Source: Parafrankia sp041008525 (GTDB taxonomy: Bacteria; Actinomycetota; Actinomycetes; Frankiales; Frankiaceae). From it: 64,000 nt of DNA. Location: positions 1 through 64,000 of the forward strand of contig NZ_JBFLUG010000022.1 of the NCBI RefSeq assembly GCF_041008525.1, in the 5' to 3' direction. A program made the translations under genes and the position numbers. Under the pieces are notes generated by a model that was given only the letters and a program-made list of their open reading frames with translations, was not told the origin of the DNA and did no database searches. Of this stretch, positions 40,142-48,414 are shown one piece after another; position 1 is the stretch's first letter; every line of letters starts with the position of its first letter.

Positions 40142-40975
40142 ATGTGGTACTGGCTTTTCCGAATCCTGCTCATCGGCCCGTTCCTCGGACTGCTGTCCCG
40201 GCCGACCGTCACGGGCGCCGAGCACATTCCGCGCCGCGGGCCGGTCATTCTCGCCAGCAACCACCTGGCCGTCTCGGATTCCTTCTTCCTGGTTCGGCTC
40301 GTTCCCCGGAAGATCTCGTTCGTCGCCAAGCGGGAGTACTTCACCGGCCGGGGTGTCCGCGGCCGACTGGTGGCCTGGATGTTCACCGCTGCGGGGCAGG
40401 TGCCCGTCGACCGGTCCGGAGGCGCCGCCGCGGCGGGGGCACTCGCCGCGGGCGCGCGGGTGCTGCGGGCCGGCGGGGTCTGGGGCGTCTTCCCGGAGGG
40501 AACCCGCTCCCCGGACGGACGGCTCTATCGGGGCCGGACCGGCGTGGCCCGGGTCGCGCTCGCCACGGGTGCCCCGCTGGTCCCGGTGGTGATCACCGGC
40601 AGCGCACAGGTGAGTCCGCGTGGCAGCCGCCGCTGGCGACGCGGCCGGGTTCACATCACTGTCTGCGAACCACTGGACGTCTCTCGCTACCGCGGTGCGC
40701 TGGGGCCGGCCGGGCTGGAGACCTCAGGCCTGCCCTCCATGCGGCAGCGAGCCGTGGTCCGGGCGGTGACGGACGAGGTGATGCGCGTCATCGCCCAGCA
40801 CTCGCCGCAGGAGTACGTCGACAGGTATGCAGGGGACCACCGGAAGGCACCGGGACCCGACGGTGGGCCGACCTCCCTCGGGGGCTTCGGCGGTGTCCGG
40901 CCCGGGGCGATCGGCACTTCGCCAACGGGGCCGACGGGTGACCCGTCGGTGCCGCCTCCCCCGGGCACGGGATGA
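40142..40975 (+). CDS. 1-acyl-sn-glycerol-3-phosphate acyltransferase (PlsC-like)
   Basis: About 277 residues from ATG 40142. An N-terminal membrane helix (MWYWLFRILLIGPFLGLL) leads into the PlsC domain: NHLAVSDSF (the HxxxxD catalytic motif), KREYFTGRGVRGRLVAWMF, VPVDRSGG, WGVFPEGTRSPDGRLYRGRT (glycerophosphate-binding motif) and PLVPVVITGS. It should transfer acyl groups to lysophosphatidic acid or a related lipid at the inner membrane. It is divergent from the TetR gene and shares its operator, so expression is probably ligand-inducible. The C-terminal 40 residues are Pro/Gly-rich. No clear SD is seen. Confidence 0.9.
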   Translation: MWYWLFRILLIGPFLGLLSRPTVTGAEHIPRRGPVILASNHLAVSDSFFLVRLVPRKISFVAKREYFTGRGVRGRLVAWMFTAAGQVPVDRSGGAAAAGALAAGARVLRAGGVWGVFPEGTRSPDGRLYRGRTGVARVALATGAPLVPVVITGSAQVSPRGSRRWRRGRVHITVCEPLDVSRYRGALGPAGLETSGLPSMRQRAVVRAVTDEVMRVIAQHSPQEYVDRYAGDHRKAPGPDGGPTSLGGFGGVRPGAIGTSPTGPTGDPSVPPPPGTG

Positions 40976-41143
40976 CCGTCACACCCGACCCGAAAGCCGG
41001 GAGCGGCGGCCGCCACAGTGGCGGTGGCCTGGCCGAACCGTCACGACAGGTGTTTCCGAGCGCACCCGGAAAGGCCATCCCCCCGGTTTCGGGTATCCGC
41101 ACAGGCCATCGCGCGCCACAAAAGCCGCACCTCCGCCTTTACG

Positions 41144-41914
41144 GTGACCTTCGTGCGCGCCAGAAGGGCCTTTGTGGCCGTATTCGCCCTCTCGATCCTT
41201 CTGCTTGGGAGCTGGACAGGTCTTTCGCCGGGGATGAACGCAGCCGCGCAGGCGCAGACCCCGGGGGCGGCGTGCGGGGGCCGGATCGAGTCCAACGAGG
41301 ACGTCACCACGCTGATCAGCGAGTCGGCGGACTGCCCGGGCTCGGTCAACGGCTACTGGCGCGGCCAGCTCGGCACGTCCTGGAGCCAGCCGCACTACGT
41401 CCCCTATCGCAACGGCGAGATCCCGGCAATCGCCTGCGCCGAGGGCGTCGACGATCCGCGGGTGTTCGCCGACAACGCCCTGTACTGCACGCTGGACGAC
41501 ACCGTGGCGTACAGCATGGACTTCATGGCCCAGCTCTCCGACACCGGCGGGCCTTCCTACCCGGCATTCGTGATCATGCATGAGCTGGGCCACCGCGCGG
41601 ACAAGATCAGCGGCACGCTCGGGCCGGTGTCCCGCGCCGAGGAGAACCAGGCGGACTGCCACGCCGGCAGTCAGGCCCGTTACGCCGTGGATGCCGGCCG
41701 GCTCACCTCGAGCGAGGCGGTGAACGGCTCGATGCTGTTCTACAGCCTCGGCGACACCCGGGGCGGCTGGTTCGACCAGGAGGGTTCGTCGGCACCGGAC
41801 GCCCACGGCACCCCGTCGCAGCGCGCGCAGTCGTTCTCCCTCGGCTACCAGCAGGGCATCACGACCTGCCGGCACATCGGGCAGTCCCCGGACGGCAGCG
41901 TCAGCACCGTCTGA
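41144..41914 (+). CDS. Secreted neutral zinc metallopeptidase (YpfJ-like)
   Basis: About 256 residues from GTG 41144 (GTG 41153 is equally possible; neither has an SD). A signal peptide (RRAFVAVFALSILLLGSWTG) ends near AAAQAQTPG. The mature part has a PF04228-like metalloprotease core: FVIMHELGHRADKISG (HExxH) and RAEENQADCHAGSQARYA, whose Glu/Asp supply the third zinc ligand. The end RAQSFSLGYQQGITTC is also typical. Six or more Cys suggest disulfides. It is probably released or loosely attached outside. Substrate unknown. Confidence 0.87.
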   Translation: MTFVRARRAFVAVFALSILLLGSWTGLSPGMNAAAQAQTPGAACGGRIESNEDVTTLISESADCPGSVNGYWRGQLGTSWSQPHYVPYRNGEIPAIACAEGVDDPRVFADNALYCTLDDTVAYSMDFMAQLSDTGGPSYPAFVIMHELGHRADKISGTLGPVSRAEENQADCHAGSQARYAVDAGRLTSSEAVNGSMLFYSLGDTRGGWFDQEGSSAPDAHGTPSQRAQSFSLGYQQGITTCRHIGQSPDGSVSTV

Positions 41915-41924
41915 GGCCGGCGGC

Positions 41925-42419
41925 TCAGCGGCTCCTGGTGGCGGGGCCGGGGGTCGTCGTCCGGCCGGAGACCGAGTCCCAGTGGATGCGGACCCAGGTC
42001 GGCCGCTCGAGGTTCGCCGCCCACGGGGCCAGGCCGGATGCCTCCAGCCGCGCGATCTCGGCGTCGTCGCGGACCGCCTCGGCGTAGCCGTTCATCAGCA
42101 CGCTCCAGCCGACACGGACGGTGGGGTCGTACCCGTCCACCTCGAAGGCGACGGTGCTGTGGTTGGTCGCCGCGGACAGCTTCGAGCCCACCCGGGAACG
42201 GAACGCGATGGTGTTCCCATCCACGATGAAGTTCACGGGCAGCACGAGGACCTCGCCGTCGGCGGAGAAGGCGACCCGGCCGATCCGCTCCCCGCCGACA
42301 AGCCGCAGGCAGATGTCGAAGGTGAGGACGCCGAAGCCGGCGTGGTCGCGCGGGATGTCCTGCCCCGGGATGCCGCCCAGGTCGGTGGGCGCCGGGGCAG
42401 GGGCGTCGGTCCGCGTCAT
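41925..42419 (-). CDS. Pyridoxamine 5'-phosphate oxidase-like flavin-binding protein
   Basis: A 164-residue protein from ATG 42419. The split-barrel core reads RIGRVAFSADGEVLVLPVNF, IVDGNTIAFRSRVGSKLSAA, VAFEVDGYDPTVRVGWSVLM and NGYAEAVRDDAEI, then PWAANLERPTWVRIHWDSVS. This is the actinobacterial PPOX group that binds FMN or F420 and acts as a reductase or stress protein. The bound cofactor cannot be decided. Three 15-bp tandem repeats lie 11 bp upstream of the start. It is convergent with the metallopeptidase gene, 10 bp apart. Confidence 0.85.
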   Translation of the reverse strand: MTRTDAPAPAPTDLGGIPGQDIPRDHAGFGVLTFDICLRLVGGERIGRVAFSADGEVLVLPVNFIVDGNTIAFRSRVGSKLSAATNHSTVAFEVDGYDPTVRVGWSVLMNGYAEAVRDDAEIARLEASGLAPWAANLERPTWVRIHWDSVSGRTTTPGPATRSR

Positions 42420-42757
42420 GACGGCCTCCGTGATCGTGTGGTGCGTGGTCGTGTGGTCCGTGGTCGTGCGGTCCGCAGCCCGCCCGCCGGGTGGCGCGCG
42501 GGGACGGCTCTGCGTGGGTACGGGGCCACCGTAGGCGCGGGCCGCCCGGCGCGGGCAGTGTCGGTCGCCGTGTTCGGGTGGTTCGTGCGGCCGGCGCCCG
42601 ATCCGCCGTCCGGCGGTCCGGTGCGGGGCCGGATGGCCGCCTCCCGGCCGGCCGCCCGCATCAACGCGGACGCAGGCTCCAGGCGACAAAGCGCACGTCC
42701 GGGGGCGTAGCCACCAGGCGCCACCACCATCCGAGAAGAGGCGACTACTTTCGGTAC
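42420..42757. promoter_or_regulatory. 338-bp divergent region with tandem repeats
   Basis: No gene is seen. It contains the 15-bp repeats next to the PPOX start. Upstream of the methyltransferase, ACTACTTTCGGTACATGG includes two ATGs (42758 and 42773) with weak SD context. The remainder is GC-rich without clear hairpins. Confidence 0.4.
42430..42474. repeat. Three 15-bp tandem repeats at the PPOX 5' end
   Basis: GTGATCGTGTGGTGC, GTGGTCGTGTGGTCC and GTGGTCGTGCGGTCC are contiguous and 11 bp from the minus-strand start. On the coding strand they read as repeats of GACCACACGACCAC type, in the expected promoter or 5' leader. Confidence 0.85.
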
Positions 42758-43792
42758 ATGGACCTTCAGTACATGGACGAGGTTCCTCAGGGCGTGGGCC
42801 GGACAGCGCTCGCGACGGCCTGGATCCGGGCCGAGGCGAGCTGCCGGCCGGACCGCCTGTTCGACGACTGGCTCGCGCGGTCCTTCGTGGATGCCGCCGG
42901 CGACGCGGTACCCATCCATGGCGCCCTGCGGGCTGACGGAACCGACGGAGCTGACGCGACCAGCGAGGCTGACGGGGCTGACGACCTGGTCGAGACCATG
43001 AGCAGCTACCTGGTCGTCCGCACCCGCTTCTTCGACGACGAGCTGACCGCCGCCGCGGCCGCGGGCTGCCGGCAGGTGGTGATCCTGGCCGCCGGCCTCG
43101 ACAGCCGTGCCTTCCGGTTGCCCTGGCCTTCCGGGACGCGGCTGTTCGAGCTGGACCAGCCGGCCATGATGTCCTTCAAGGAGCGGGTGCTTGCCGGGAC
43201 CGGCGTCCGGCCCCGGTGCGAGCGCCATGTCGTCCCTGCCGACCTGACCGAGGACTGGGCCGACCGGCTGCTCCAGGCTGGCTTCCGTCCCGCCGAGCCG
43301 ACCGCGTGGCTGGCGGAGGGCATCCTCGTGTATCTGGCGGAGGACCAGGCCGAGCGGCTGCTGGCCGAGATCACCGACCTCTCCGCGCCGTCCAGCCGGT
43401 TCGCGTTGGAGGACGCGAGGAACCTGGCCGGGGGCATGCTCGACCAGATCCGGCGGAACTCCCCGATGGGCCAGTTCGCCGACCTGTGGAAGGGCGGGCT
43501 CGAAGGAGAGTCACCCGCGTGGCTGGGCGCGCACGGCTGGCGCGGGCGGGAGACCCCGTTCGCCCGGATCGCCGCCAACCTGAACCGGTCGATCTCCGCC
43601 GCGCTGCCAGTCGAGGGTTACTTCGTGACAGCCCGCCGGGCCGGGTCGTGGGAGGAGACCGGCGTCACCCGCGCCACCGCACCGACCGCCGCGGGCGCCG
43701 GCGCGGGTGTCAGCGCGGGTGTCGGTGTCGGCACGGGCCGCGGCTCGGGCCCTGTGCAGGGCTCCAACGGTCACGGCGGCGACATTTCGTAG
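42758..43792 (+). CDS. SAM-dependent methyltransferase (leucine-carboxyl-methyltransferase-like)
   Basis: A 344-residue protein. The sequence QGVGRTALATAWIRAEASCR and RTRFFDDELTAAAAAGCRQV is followed by the SAM-binding VVILAAGLDSRAFRLPWP, FELDQPAMMSFKERVL, VPADLTEDWADRLLQAGF and WLAEGILVYLAEDQAERLL. This is the PF04072 family abundant in mycobacteria and other actinobacteria; substrates are often unknown hydroxyl or carboxyl groups. The last 45 residues are Gly/Val-rich repeats without homology. ATG 42758 is chosen for the family start MDEVPQGVGRTA nearby (ATG 42773 is the alternative). Confidence 0.9.
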   Translation: MDLQYMDEVPQGVGRTALATAWIRAEASCRPDRLFDDWLARSFVDAAGDAVPIHGALRADGTDGADATSEADGADDLVETMSSYLVVRTRFFDDELTAAAAAGCRQVVILAAGLDSRAFRLPWPSGTRLFELDQPAMMSFKERVLAGTGVRPRCERHVVPADLTEDWADRLLQAGFRPAEPTAWLAEGILVYLAEDQAERLLAEITDLSAPSSRFALEDARNLAGGMLDQIRRNSPMGQFADLWKGGLEGESPAWLGAHGWRGRETPFARIAANLNRSISAALPVEGYFVTARRAGSWEETGVTRATAPTAAGAGAGVSAGVGVGTGRGSGPVQGSNGHGGDIS

Positions 43793-43962
43793 CGCACCCG
43801 GACTCCGAGCCCACCACACCCGTCTGCCCGCCACACCCGTCTGCCCGCACCCCGGCCGCCCGGGCCCGCGCCGCACACGACCAATTCCACTTTCCGGCGG
43901 ACGTGGGCGCCCGGCCGCGCGGAAGTGAATGCGATGCCGCCTGTTCGCATACTCTGACATGG

Positions 43963-45462
43963 ATGTCCGAGAACGAGATCCTTCGACGATCGAGCTACGG
44001 GCCGACCAGTCCGGTGGTCGGGACGCGCGGTTCACGCACACGCGCACGCGTCGTGGAGACGGCACTGGCGCTATTCGAGACCCAGGGCTTCCACGGCACG
44101 TCGGTGGATGACATCGCCACGGCTGCCGGTGTGTCCCGCGCCACGCTCTATCAGTATTTTGAGAGCAAGGAGCAGATCTTCGTCGAGCTGCTCCAGGAAT
44201 GCGGAACCGCACTCATGCGGGTGGTCCGCCGGATCGGCCCGTTGGAACCCACCGAGCTCGGGTTCGACAATCTGCACTGGTGGCTCGGCGAGTGGGCCTG
44301 GGTCTACGACAAGTACGCCACGATGTTCGTCCAGTGGGCGAACATCAGCTCTCCCGGCACGTCCATCCCGGACATGGCCAGCCGCTTCCTGGCCGACTAC
44401 CACGAGCGGATCGCCCGCCGGCTGGCCTCCTCCGGGGTGTCTGGCATCGACCCCACGGATGCGGCCATCATGCTGACGACGCTGGTGAACGCCTGTAACT
44501 ACGCGAGGCACGCCGGCCCGGCGGCACGGGGCGGGCGGTCTGGCGGCCCCGCCGGCACCACACCTGGCTCCGCGACCAGCGCCGCGGGCATGGGCGGTCC
44601 TTCCCCCCGGGCCGGCGCCGCCGGTGTGATCGGTGCGGAGCAGCTGACCGACAGCCTGGCCGTGATCGTCCAGCTCCTTCTTTTCCCGCAGACCCCGCCG
44701 ACCGTTTTCGCCCAGCTGGGGCGCGATATTCCGGCACCGCGGCCGCCCAGCACCGGTGAACGTCTCTGGTCGGCACCGCCGGTCGCACCGCTTCGCCCCG
44801 CGGTCCTCCCGCCGCCGCCCGAGGACAGGTTCGCGGCACTCAGCAGCCGCGCCTCCGCCACAGTCGGCCGACTGCTCGACGCGGGCGTCGAGTGCTTTAC
44901 CGAAAAGGGTTACCACCAATGCTCGGTGGATGACGTCGTCTCGATCGCCGGCTACGCCCGTGGAACCTTCTACAAGTATTTCGACGAGAAACTCGACCTG
45001 CTGGTCGCACTGAGCGACCAGGCACTCCGTACGATCTCCGAACTCGACGACCGGATGTGCCGGGCCGGGTCGGCCACCGTTCCTGATCCGCTGGCGCTGC
45101 GGAGCTGGCTGACCGACGTCGTCACCTTCGCGCTGCGTTACCTCGGTGTGACCCGGATCTGGCTCGACCAGCAGCCGCAGCATCCGCGGCTGGAGGCGGC
45201 CCGGGCCGCGGTGGGCGAGCGGCTGCGCACCGGGTACGGCGGTCTCGTCGGGGCCGGCCGGTTGCCGCACCCGCTCGACCCGCAGGTGGCGAGCATCGCG
45301 TTCTTCGCTCTCGTCGAGCAGCTGCCCGAGGCGCTGCTCGGCATGGACCGCGGCCGCCCCGTCGCGGGGATCGTCGACCTGGTCGCGACGGCACTCGAGC
45401 GCACCCGGCTCCGCCCGCCCGCCACGCCCGCGGCCGGCCCGGCGGGCCAGACCCCCTCGTAG
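43963..45462 (+). CDS. Tandem TetR regulator with two DNA-binding domains
   Basis: A single 499-residue frame encodes two complete TetR units. HTH 1 (residues 25-72) reads RVVETALALFETQGFHGTSV, DDIATAAGVSRATLYQYFES. HTH 2 (295-345) reads RLLDAGVECFTEKGYHQCSV, DDVVSIAGYARGTFYKYFDE. Each is followed by its own helical ligand/dimer domain (LHWWLGEWAWVYDKYATMFV in the first, VTFALRYLGVTRIWLDQQPQ in the second). A Pro/Gly/Ser-rich linker (around 185-290) joins them. One chain may therefore mimic a TetR dimer. The start ATG lies in a GACAT-GG-ATGTC inverted repeat. The ligand is unknown. Confidence 0.9.
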   Translation: MSENEILRRSSYGPTSPVVGTRGSRTRARVVETALALFETQGFHGTSVDDIATAAGVSRATLYQYFESKEQIFVELLQECGTALMRVVRRIGPLEPTELGFDNLHWWLGEWAWVYDKYATMFVQWANISSPGTSIPDMASRFLADYHERIARRLASSGVSGIDPTDAAIMLTTLVNACNYARHAGPAARGGRSGGPAGTTPGSATSAAGMGGPSPRAGAAGVIGAEQLTDSLAVIVQLLLFPQTPPTVFAQLGRDIPAPRPPSTGERLWSAPPVAPLRPAVLPPPPEDRFAALSSRASATVGRLLDAGVECFTEKGYHQCSVDDVVSIAGYARGTFYKYFDEKLDLLVALSDQALRTISELDDRMCRAGSATVPDPLALRSWLTDVVTFALRYLGVTRIWLDQQPQHPRLEAARAAVGERLRTGYGGLVGAGRLPHPLDPQVASIAFFALVEQLPEALLGMDRGRPVAGIVDLVATALERTRLRPPATPAAGPAGQTPS

Positions 45463-45660
45463 CCCCGTTCGACCGCCACCGCCCGACCGCCGCCGTTCGA
45501 CCGCCGCCGTTCGACCAGGTCAGTCACCCCGGGGCGTCACGCTGTCGCATGCAGCGACTTCGCGCGTGATGTACAGAACACGCATAACCTGTTGGCCTGT
45601 CCCACGCACGGACCACCCGCACAATGCACGGCGGGACGCCCGATCGAGGAGGTCACACGG

Positions 45661-45975
45661 GTGAGCACCCTGGTCAAGCCGGGTACGCGTTACAAGTCCA
45701 CGGTGTGCGACACCGAGGTGATCATAGTCAAGCCATCGTCCGGCCCGATCGACCTGCGCTGCGGTGGGCAGCCGGTGGTCGAGGTCGGCGCGGAGGTTCC
45801 CGCCGGGCTTGCTCTCGACCCGGCGTTCTCCGGCGGCACGCCGCTGGGGAAGCGGTTCTCCGACCCCGAGTCGGGCCTGGAGCTGCTGGCCACGAAGGGT
45901 GGTGCCGGCTCGCTGTCGATCGGTGAGGTGCCGCTGCCACTGAAGGACGCCAAGCCGCTCCCCTCCTCTGACTGA
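45661..45975 (+). CDS. Small conserved protein paired with adenylating enzyme
   Basis: A 104-residue protein from GTG 45661, which has GGAGGT 7 bases upstream. The sequence STLVKPGTRYKSTVCDTEVI, KPSSGPIDLRCGGQPVVEV and KRFSDPESGLELLATKGGAG has two Cys and a compact beta-rich look. It sits 15 bp before the acyl-adenylating enzyme in one unit, an arrangement I recall from other actinobacteria. There is no phosphopantetheine Ser motif, so it is not an acyl carrier protein. Its function is unknown; it may be a partner or regulator of the downstream enzyme. Confidence 0.75.
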   Translation: MSTLVKPGTRYKSTVCDTEVIIVKPSSGPIDLRCGGQPVVEVGAEVPAGLALDPAFSGGTPLGKRFSDPESGLELLATKGGAGSLSIGEVPLPLKDAKPLPSSD

Positions 45976-45990
45976 CGGGCGGGAACGCAC

Positions 45991-47487
45991 ATGCACCTCG
46001 GGATGCTGCTGGAGATGGCGGCGGACGGCCTGGCCGACCGCATCGCCCTCGGGCCCAGCGTGGGCGGGCTCACCTTCGCCGAACTCGCGCACCGGGCCCG
46101 CCGGATCGGCGCCGCCCTGCAAACCCTGCCCGGCGACCGTGTCGGCCTGATCGACCTGAACTCCCCGGCCGTGCCGCTGACGCTGTTCGGGTCGGCGATC
46201 GCGGGCAAGCCGTTCGTGCCGATCAACTACCGGCTGGCGGACGAGCAGCTGCGGGCGATCGTCACCCGCACCGCCCCCGCCACGGTCGTCGTCGGGGCCG
46301 GCGTCGCCGAGCGCCTCGGGGAGATCGAGGGCATCCACCTGATCACCCGGGACGAGCTGCTCGCCATCGGGGCGGATCCCGAGGCGAAGGAGGCTGACGG
46401 CTGGGGCGGCGACGCCGAGGACATCGCCGTGCTGCTGTTCACCAGCGGCACGACCGGCGAGCCGAAGGCCGCCGTCCTGCGCCACCGCAACCTGACCGAG
46501 TACGTGATCACCACGGTCGAGTTCGCCGGTTCCGCCGAGGACGAGGTCGCGGTCGTCAGCGTGCCGCCGTACCACATCGCCGGTGTGTCGGCCGCGTGCT
46601 CGTCCACCTACTCGGGGCGCCGCATCGTCCAGCTGGAGAGCTTCGAGCCGCGGGCCTGGGTCGACCTGGTCCGGGCGGAGGCGGTCACCCACGCGATGGT
46701 CGTGCCGACCATGCTCGGCCGGATCCTCGACGTCATCGAGGCCGACGGGCAGGGCCTGCCCTCGCTGCGGTCGATCTCCTACGGCGGCGGTCCGATGCCG
46801 CTGCCGGTGATCGAGCGCGCGGTGACGATGCTGCCGAGCGTCGGGTTCGTGAACGCCTACGGGCTCACCGAGACGTCCAGCACCATCGCCGTGCTCGGCC
46901 CCGACGACCACCAGGCCGCGATCAGCAGTGACGACCCCGCGGTGCGGGCACGCCTCGGCTCTGTCGGGCGCCCGCTGCCGAGCCTCGAGGTCTCGATCCG
47001 CGACGCCGCCGGCGTCGAGGTCCCGACCGGTGAGCACGGGGAGATCTGGGTCCGCGGCGGGCAGGTGTCCGGCGAGTATCTCGGGATCGGCCGGATCGAG
47101 AACGACGGCTGGTTCCCGACCCGCGACGAGGGCCACCTCGACGCCGGCGGCTACCTGTACGTGCACGGCCGGCTGGACGACGTCATCGTCCGCGGCGGCG
47201 AGAACATGTCGCCGGGTGAGATCGAGGCCGTCCTGATCACCCATCCGGCTGTCGAGGAGGCCGCGGTCGTCGGCATCCCGCACCGCGACTGGGGCGAGCA
47301 GGTCGTCGCGGCCGTCGTCGTCACCGGTGAGGTGACCGAGGACGAGCTGCGGAGCCACGTGCGGGCCAAGCTGCGCTCCAGCCGCACGCCGGAGCACATC
47401 CAGTTCCGCACCGAGCTGCCGTTCAACGAGAACGGCAAGCTGCTGCGCCGGGTACTGCGCACCGAGCTGGAGCAGGCCTTCGCCTGA
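45991..47487 (+). CDS. Class I adenylate-forming enzyme (acyl-CoA ligase-like)
   Basis: A 498-residue ANL-superfamily enzyme. The P-loop is AVLLFTSGTTGEPKAAVLRH, the A4-A5 region includes GFVNAYGLTETSSTI, then WFPTRDEGHLDAGGYLYVHG and the hinge GRLDDVIVRGGENMSPGEIE. The C-terminal catalytic Lys is in LPFNENGKLLRRVLR. The enzyme activates a carboxylic acid as acyl-AMP, then probably transfers to CoA; the acid is not predictable. At 498 residues it is of normal size. It is transcribed with the small protein upstream, and a U-tailed hairpin ends the unit. Confidence 0.92.
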   Translation: MHLGMLLEMAADGLADRIALGPSVGGLTFAELAHRARRIGAALQTLPGDRVGLIDLNSPAVPLTLFGSAIAGKPFVPINYRLADEQLRAIVTRTAPATVVVGAGVAERLGEIEGIHLITRDELLAIGADPEAKEADGWGGDAEDIAVLLFTSGTTGEPKAAVLRHRNLTEYVITTVEFAGSAEDEVAVVSVPPYHIAGVSAACSSTYSGRRIVQLESFEPRAWVDLVRAEAVTHAMVVPTMLGRILDVIEADGQGLPSLRSISYGGGPMPLPVIERAVTMLPSVGFVNAYGLTETSSTIAVLGPDDHQAAISSDDPAVRARLGSVGRPLPSLEVSIRDAAGVEVPTGEHGEIWVRGGQVSGEYLGIGRIENDGWFPTRDEGHLDAGGYLYVHGRLDDVIVRGGENMSPGEIEAVLITHPAVEEAAVVGIPHRDWGEQVVAAVVVTGEVTEDELRSHVRAKLRSSRTPEHIQFRTELPFNENGKLLRRVLRTELEQAFA

Positions 47488-47551
47488 CAGCGCGCGGGGC
47501 GGGTCGCCGGGCCGGGCATCGGCCGGTGCGGCGACCCGCCCCCGCGCAGTC

Positions 47552-47582
47552 AGCGCCTCAGGCCTGAGGCCTGTGCGCTTTT
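47552..47582 (+). terminator. Intrinsic terminator after the adenylating enzyme
   Basis: Hairpin AGCGC-CT-CAGGCC-TGA-GGCCTG-T-GCGCT, with a small internal mismatch, followed by TTTT (47579-47582). It includes the perfect 16-bp palindrome GCCTCAGGCCTGAGGC at 47555. This is the most classical rho-independent terminator in the window. Confidence 0.75.
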
Positions 47583-47640
47583 CAGCCGGTCTGTTCCCGC
47601 TTTTCGAGCGGTCCGGGTCCGTCCGTCGACCCGGCCGGGG

Positions 47641-48390
47641 TCAGCCGACGGACGTGTTGACGAGCATGCCGACGCCGTAGGTGGCCGCGGCGGCCGTGAA
47701 GCCCAGCAGGAGCTGGCGCGCGCCGCTGTAGAGCGCCGACCGGTCGGTGAACCGACTGACGGCGACACCGAGAAGGAACAGCGCGAGGCCGGCAAGCAGC
47801 GCGGCGGCGGCGAACGAGGCGAACCCGAGCAGGTACGGCGTCACCGGGATCAGCGCCCCGAGCGCGAACGCGCCGAACGACGCCACGGCGGCGGCGAGCG
47901 GTGACGGGAGCTCGTCCGGATCCAGGCCGAGCTCGCTCTGCACATGGGCCCGCAACGCGCTGTCGGGACTGCGGCCCAGCTGCCGGGCCACCGCGTCGGC
48001 GGTTCGTTCCTCCACCCCCTGCGCACGGAAGAACGCGGCCAGCTCCGCCTGCTCGGCCTGCGGGTACAGCTCGAGCTCCCGGCGCTCGACCTCGATCTGG
48101 GCCCGCATCGCCTCGTTCTGGGACCGGACCGAGGTGTACTCCCCGGTCGCCATCGAGAAGGCGCCGGAGGCGAGGCCCGCGAGGCCGGCCAGAATCACCG
48201 CCGGCCGCGCCGCGGCACCGCCGGCGAAGCCGCTGATCAGCGCGACGTTGCTGACCAGCCCGTCCATCGCGCCGAAGACGGCGGGGCGCAGCCAGCCACT
48301 GCCGGGCCCGTGCTGCTTCCCATGATGCTTCCCGGATCCGTGGCCGCTCTCGGACGGTGACCGCTTCGGGTCGCGCGCGTCAGGTGCCAC
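47641..48390 (-). CDS. VIT1/CCC1-family transporter
   Basis: A 249-residue membrane protein from GTG 48390. A His/Gly/Lys-rich cytosolic leader (GKHHGKQHGPGSG) is followed by helix 1-2 with VFGAMDGLVSNVALISGFAG, then LASGAFSMATGEYTSVRSQN, the signature of VIT1/CCC1 iron/manganese transporters. A cytosolic helical insert rich in Glu (RELELYPQAEQAELAAFFRA) forms the metal-binding arm. Three C-terminal helices follow (LGALIPVTPYLLGFASF). It should move ferrous iron or manganese out of the cytosol. It precedes the permease in the opposite reading order, with a 24-bp gap. Confidence 0.9.
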   Translation of the reverse strand: MAPDARDPKRSPSESGHGSGKHHGKQHGPGSGWLRPAVFGAMDGLVSNVALISGFAGGAAARPAVILAGLAGLASGAFSMATGEYTSVRSQNEAMRAQIEVERRELELYPQAEQAELAAFFRAQGVEERTADAVARQLGRSPDSALRAHVQSELGLDPDELPSPLAAAVASFGAFALGALIPVTPYLLGFASFAAAALLAGLALFLLGVAVSRFTDRSALYSGARQLLLGFTAAAATYGVGMLVNTSVG

Positions 48391-48414
48391 GGTAGACGAG
48401 GGTACGGATCGCGG

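Noticed and set aside
43956..43967. GACAT-GG-ATGTC as a defined operator
   Set aside because: The arms are only 5 bp and it overlaps the start codon, so chance is likely. It is mentioned only within the double-TetR entries.
45520..47397. A 625-codon open frame antisense to the adenylating enzyme
   Set aside because: It is the GC-bias mirror of a clear ANL enzyme, rich in Arg/His/Asp/Gly with no domain. Similar long antisense frames at 1164-2603, 5886-6863, 36805-39063, 48424-50436 and 49073-50914 were dropped for the same reason.
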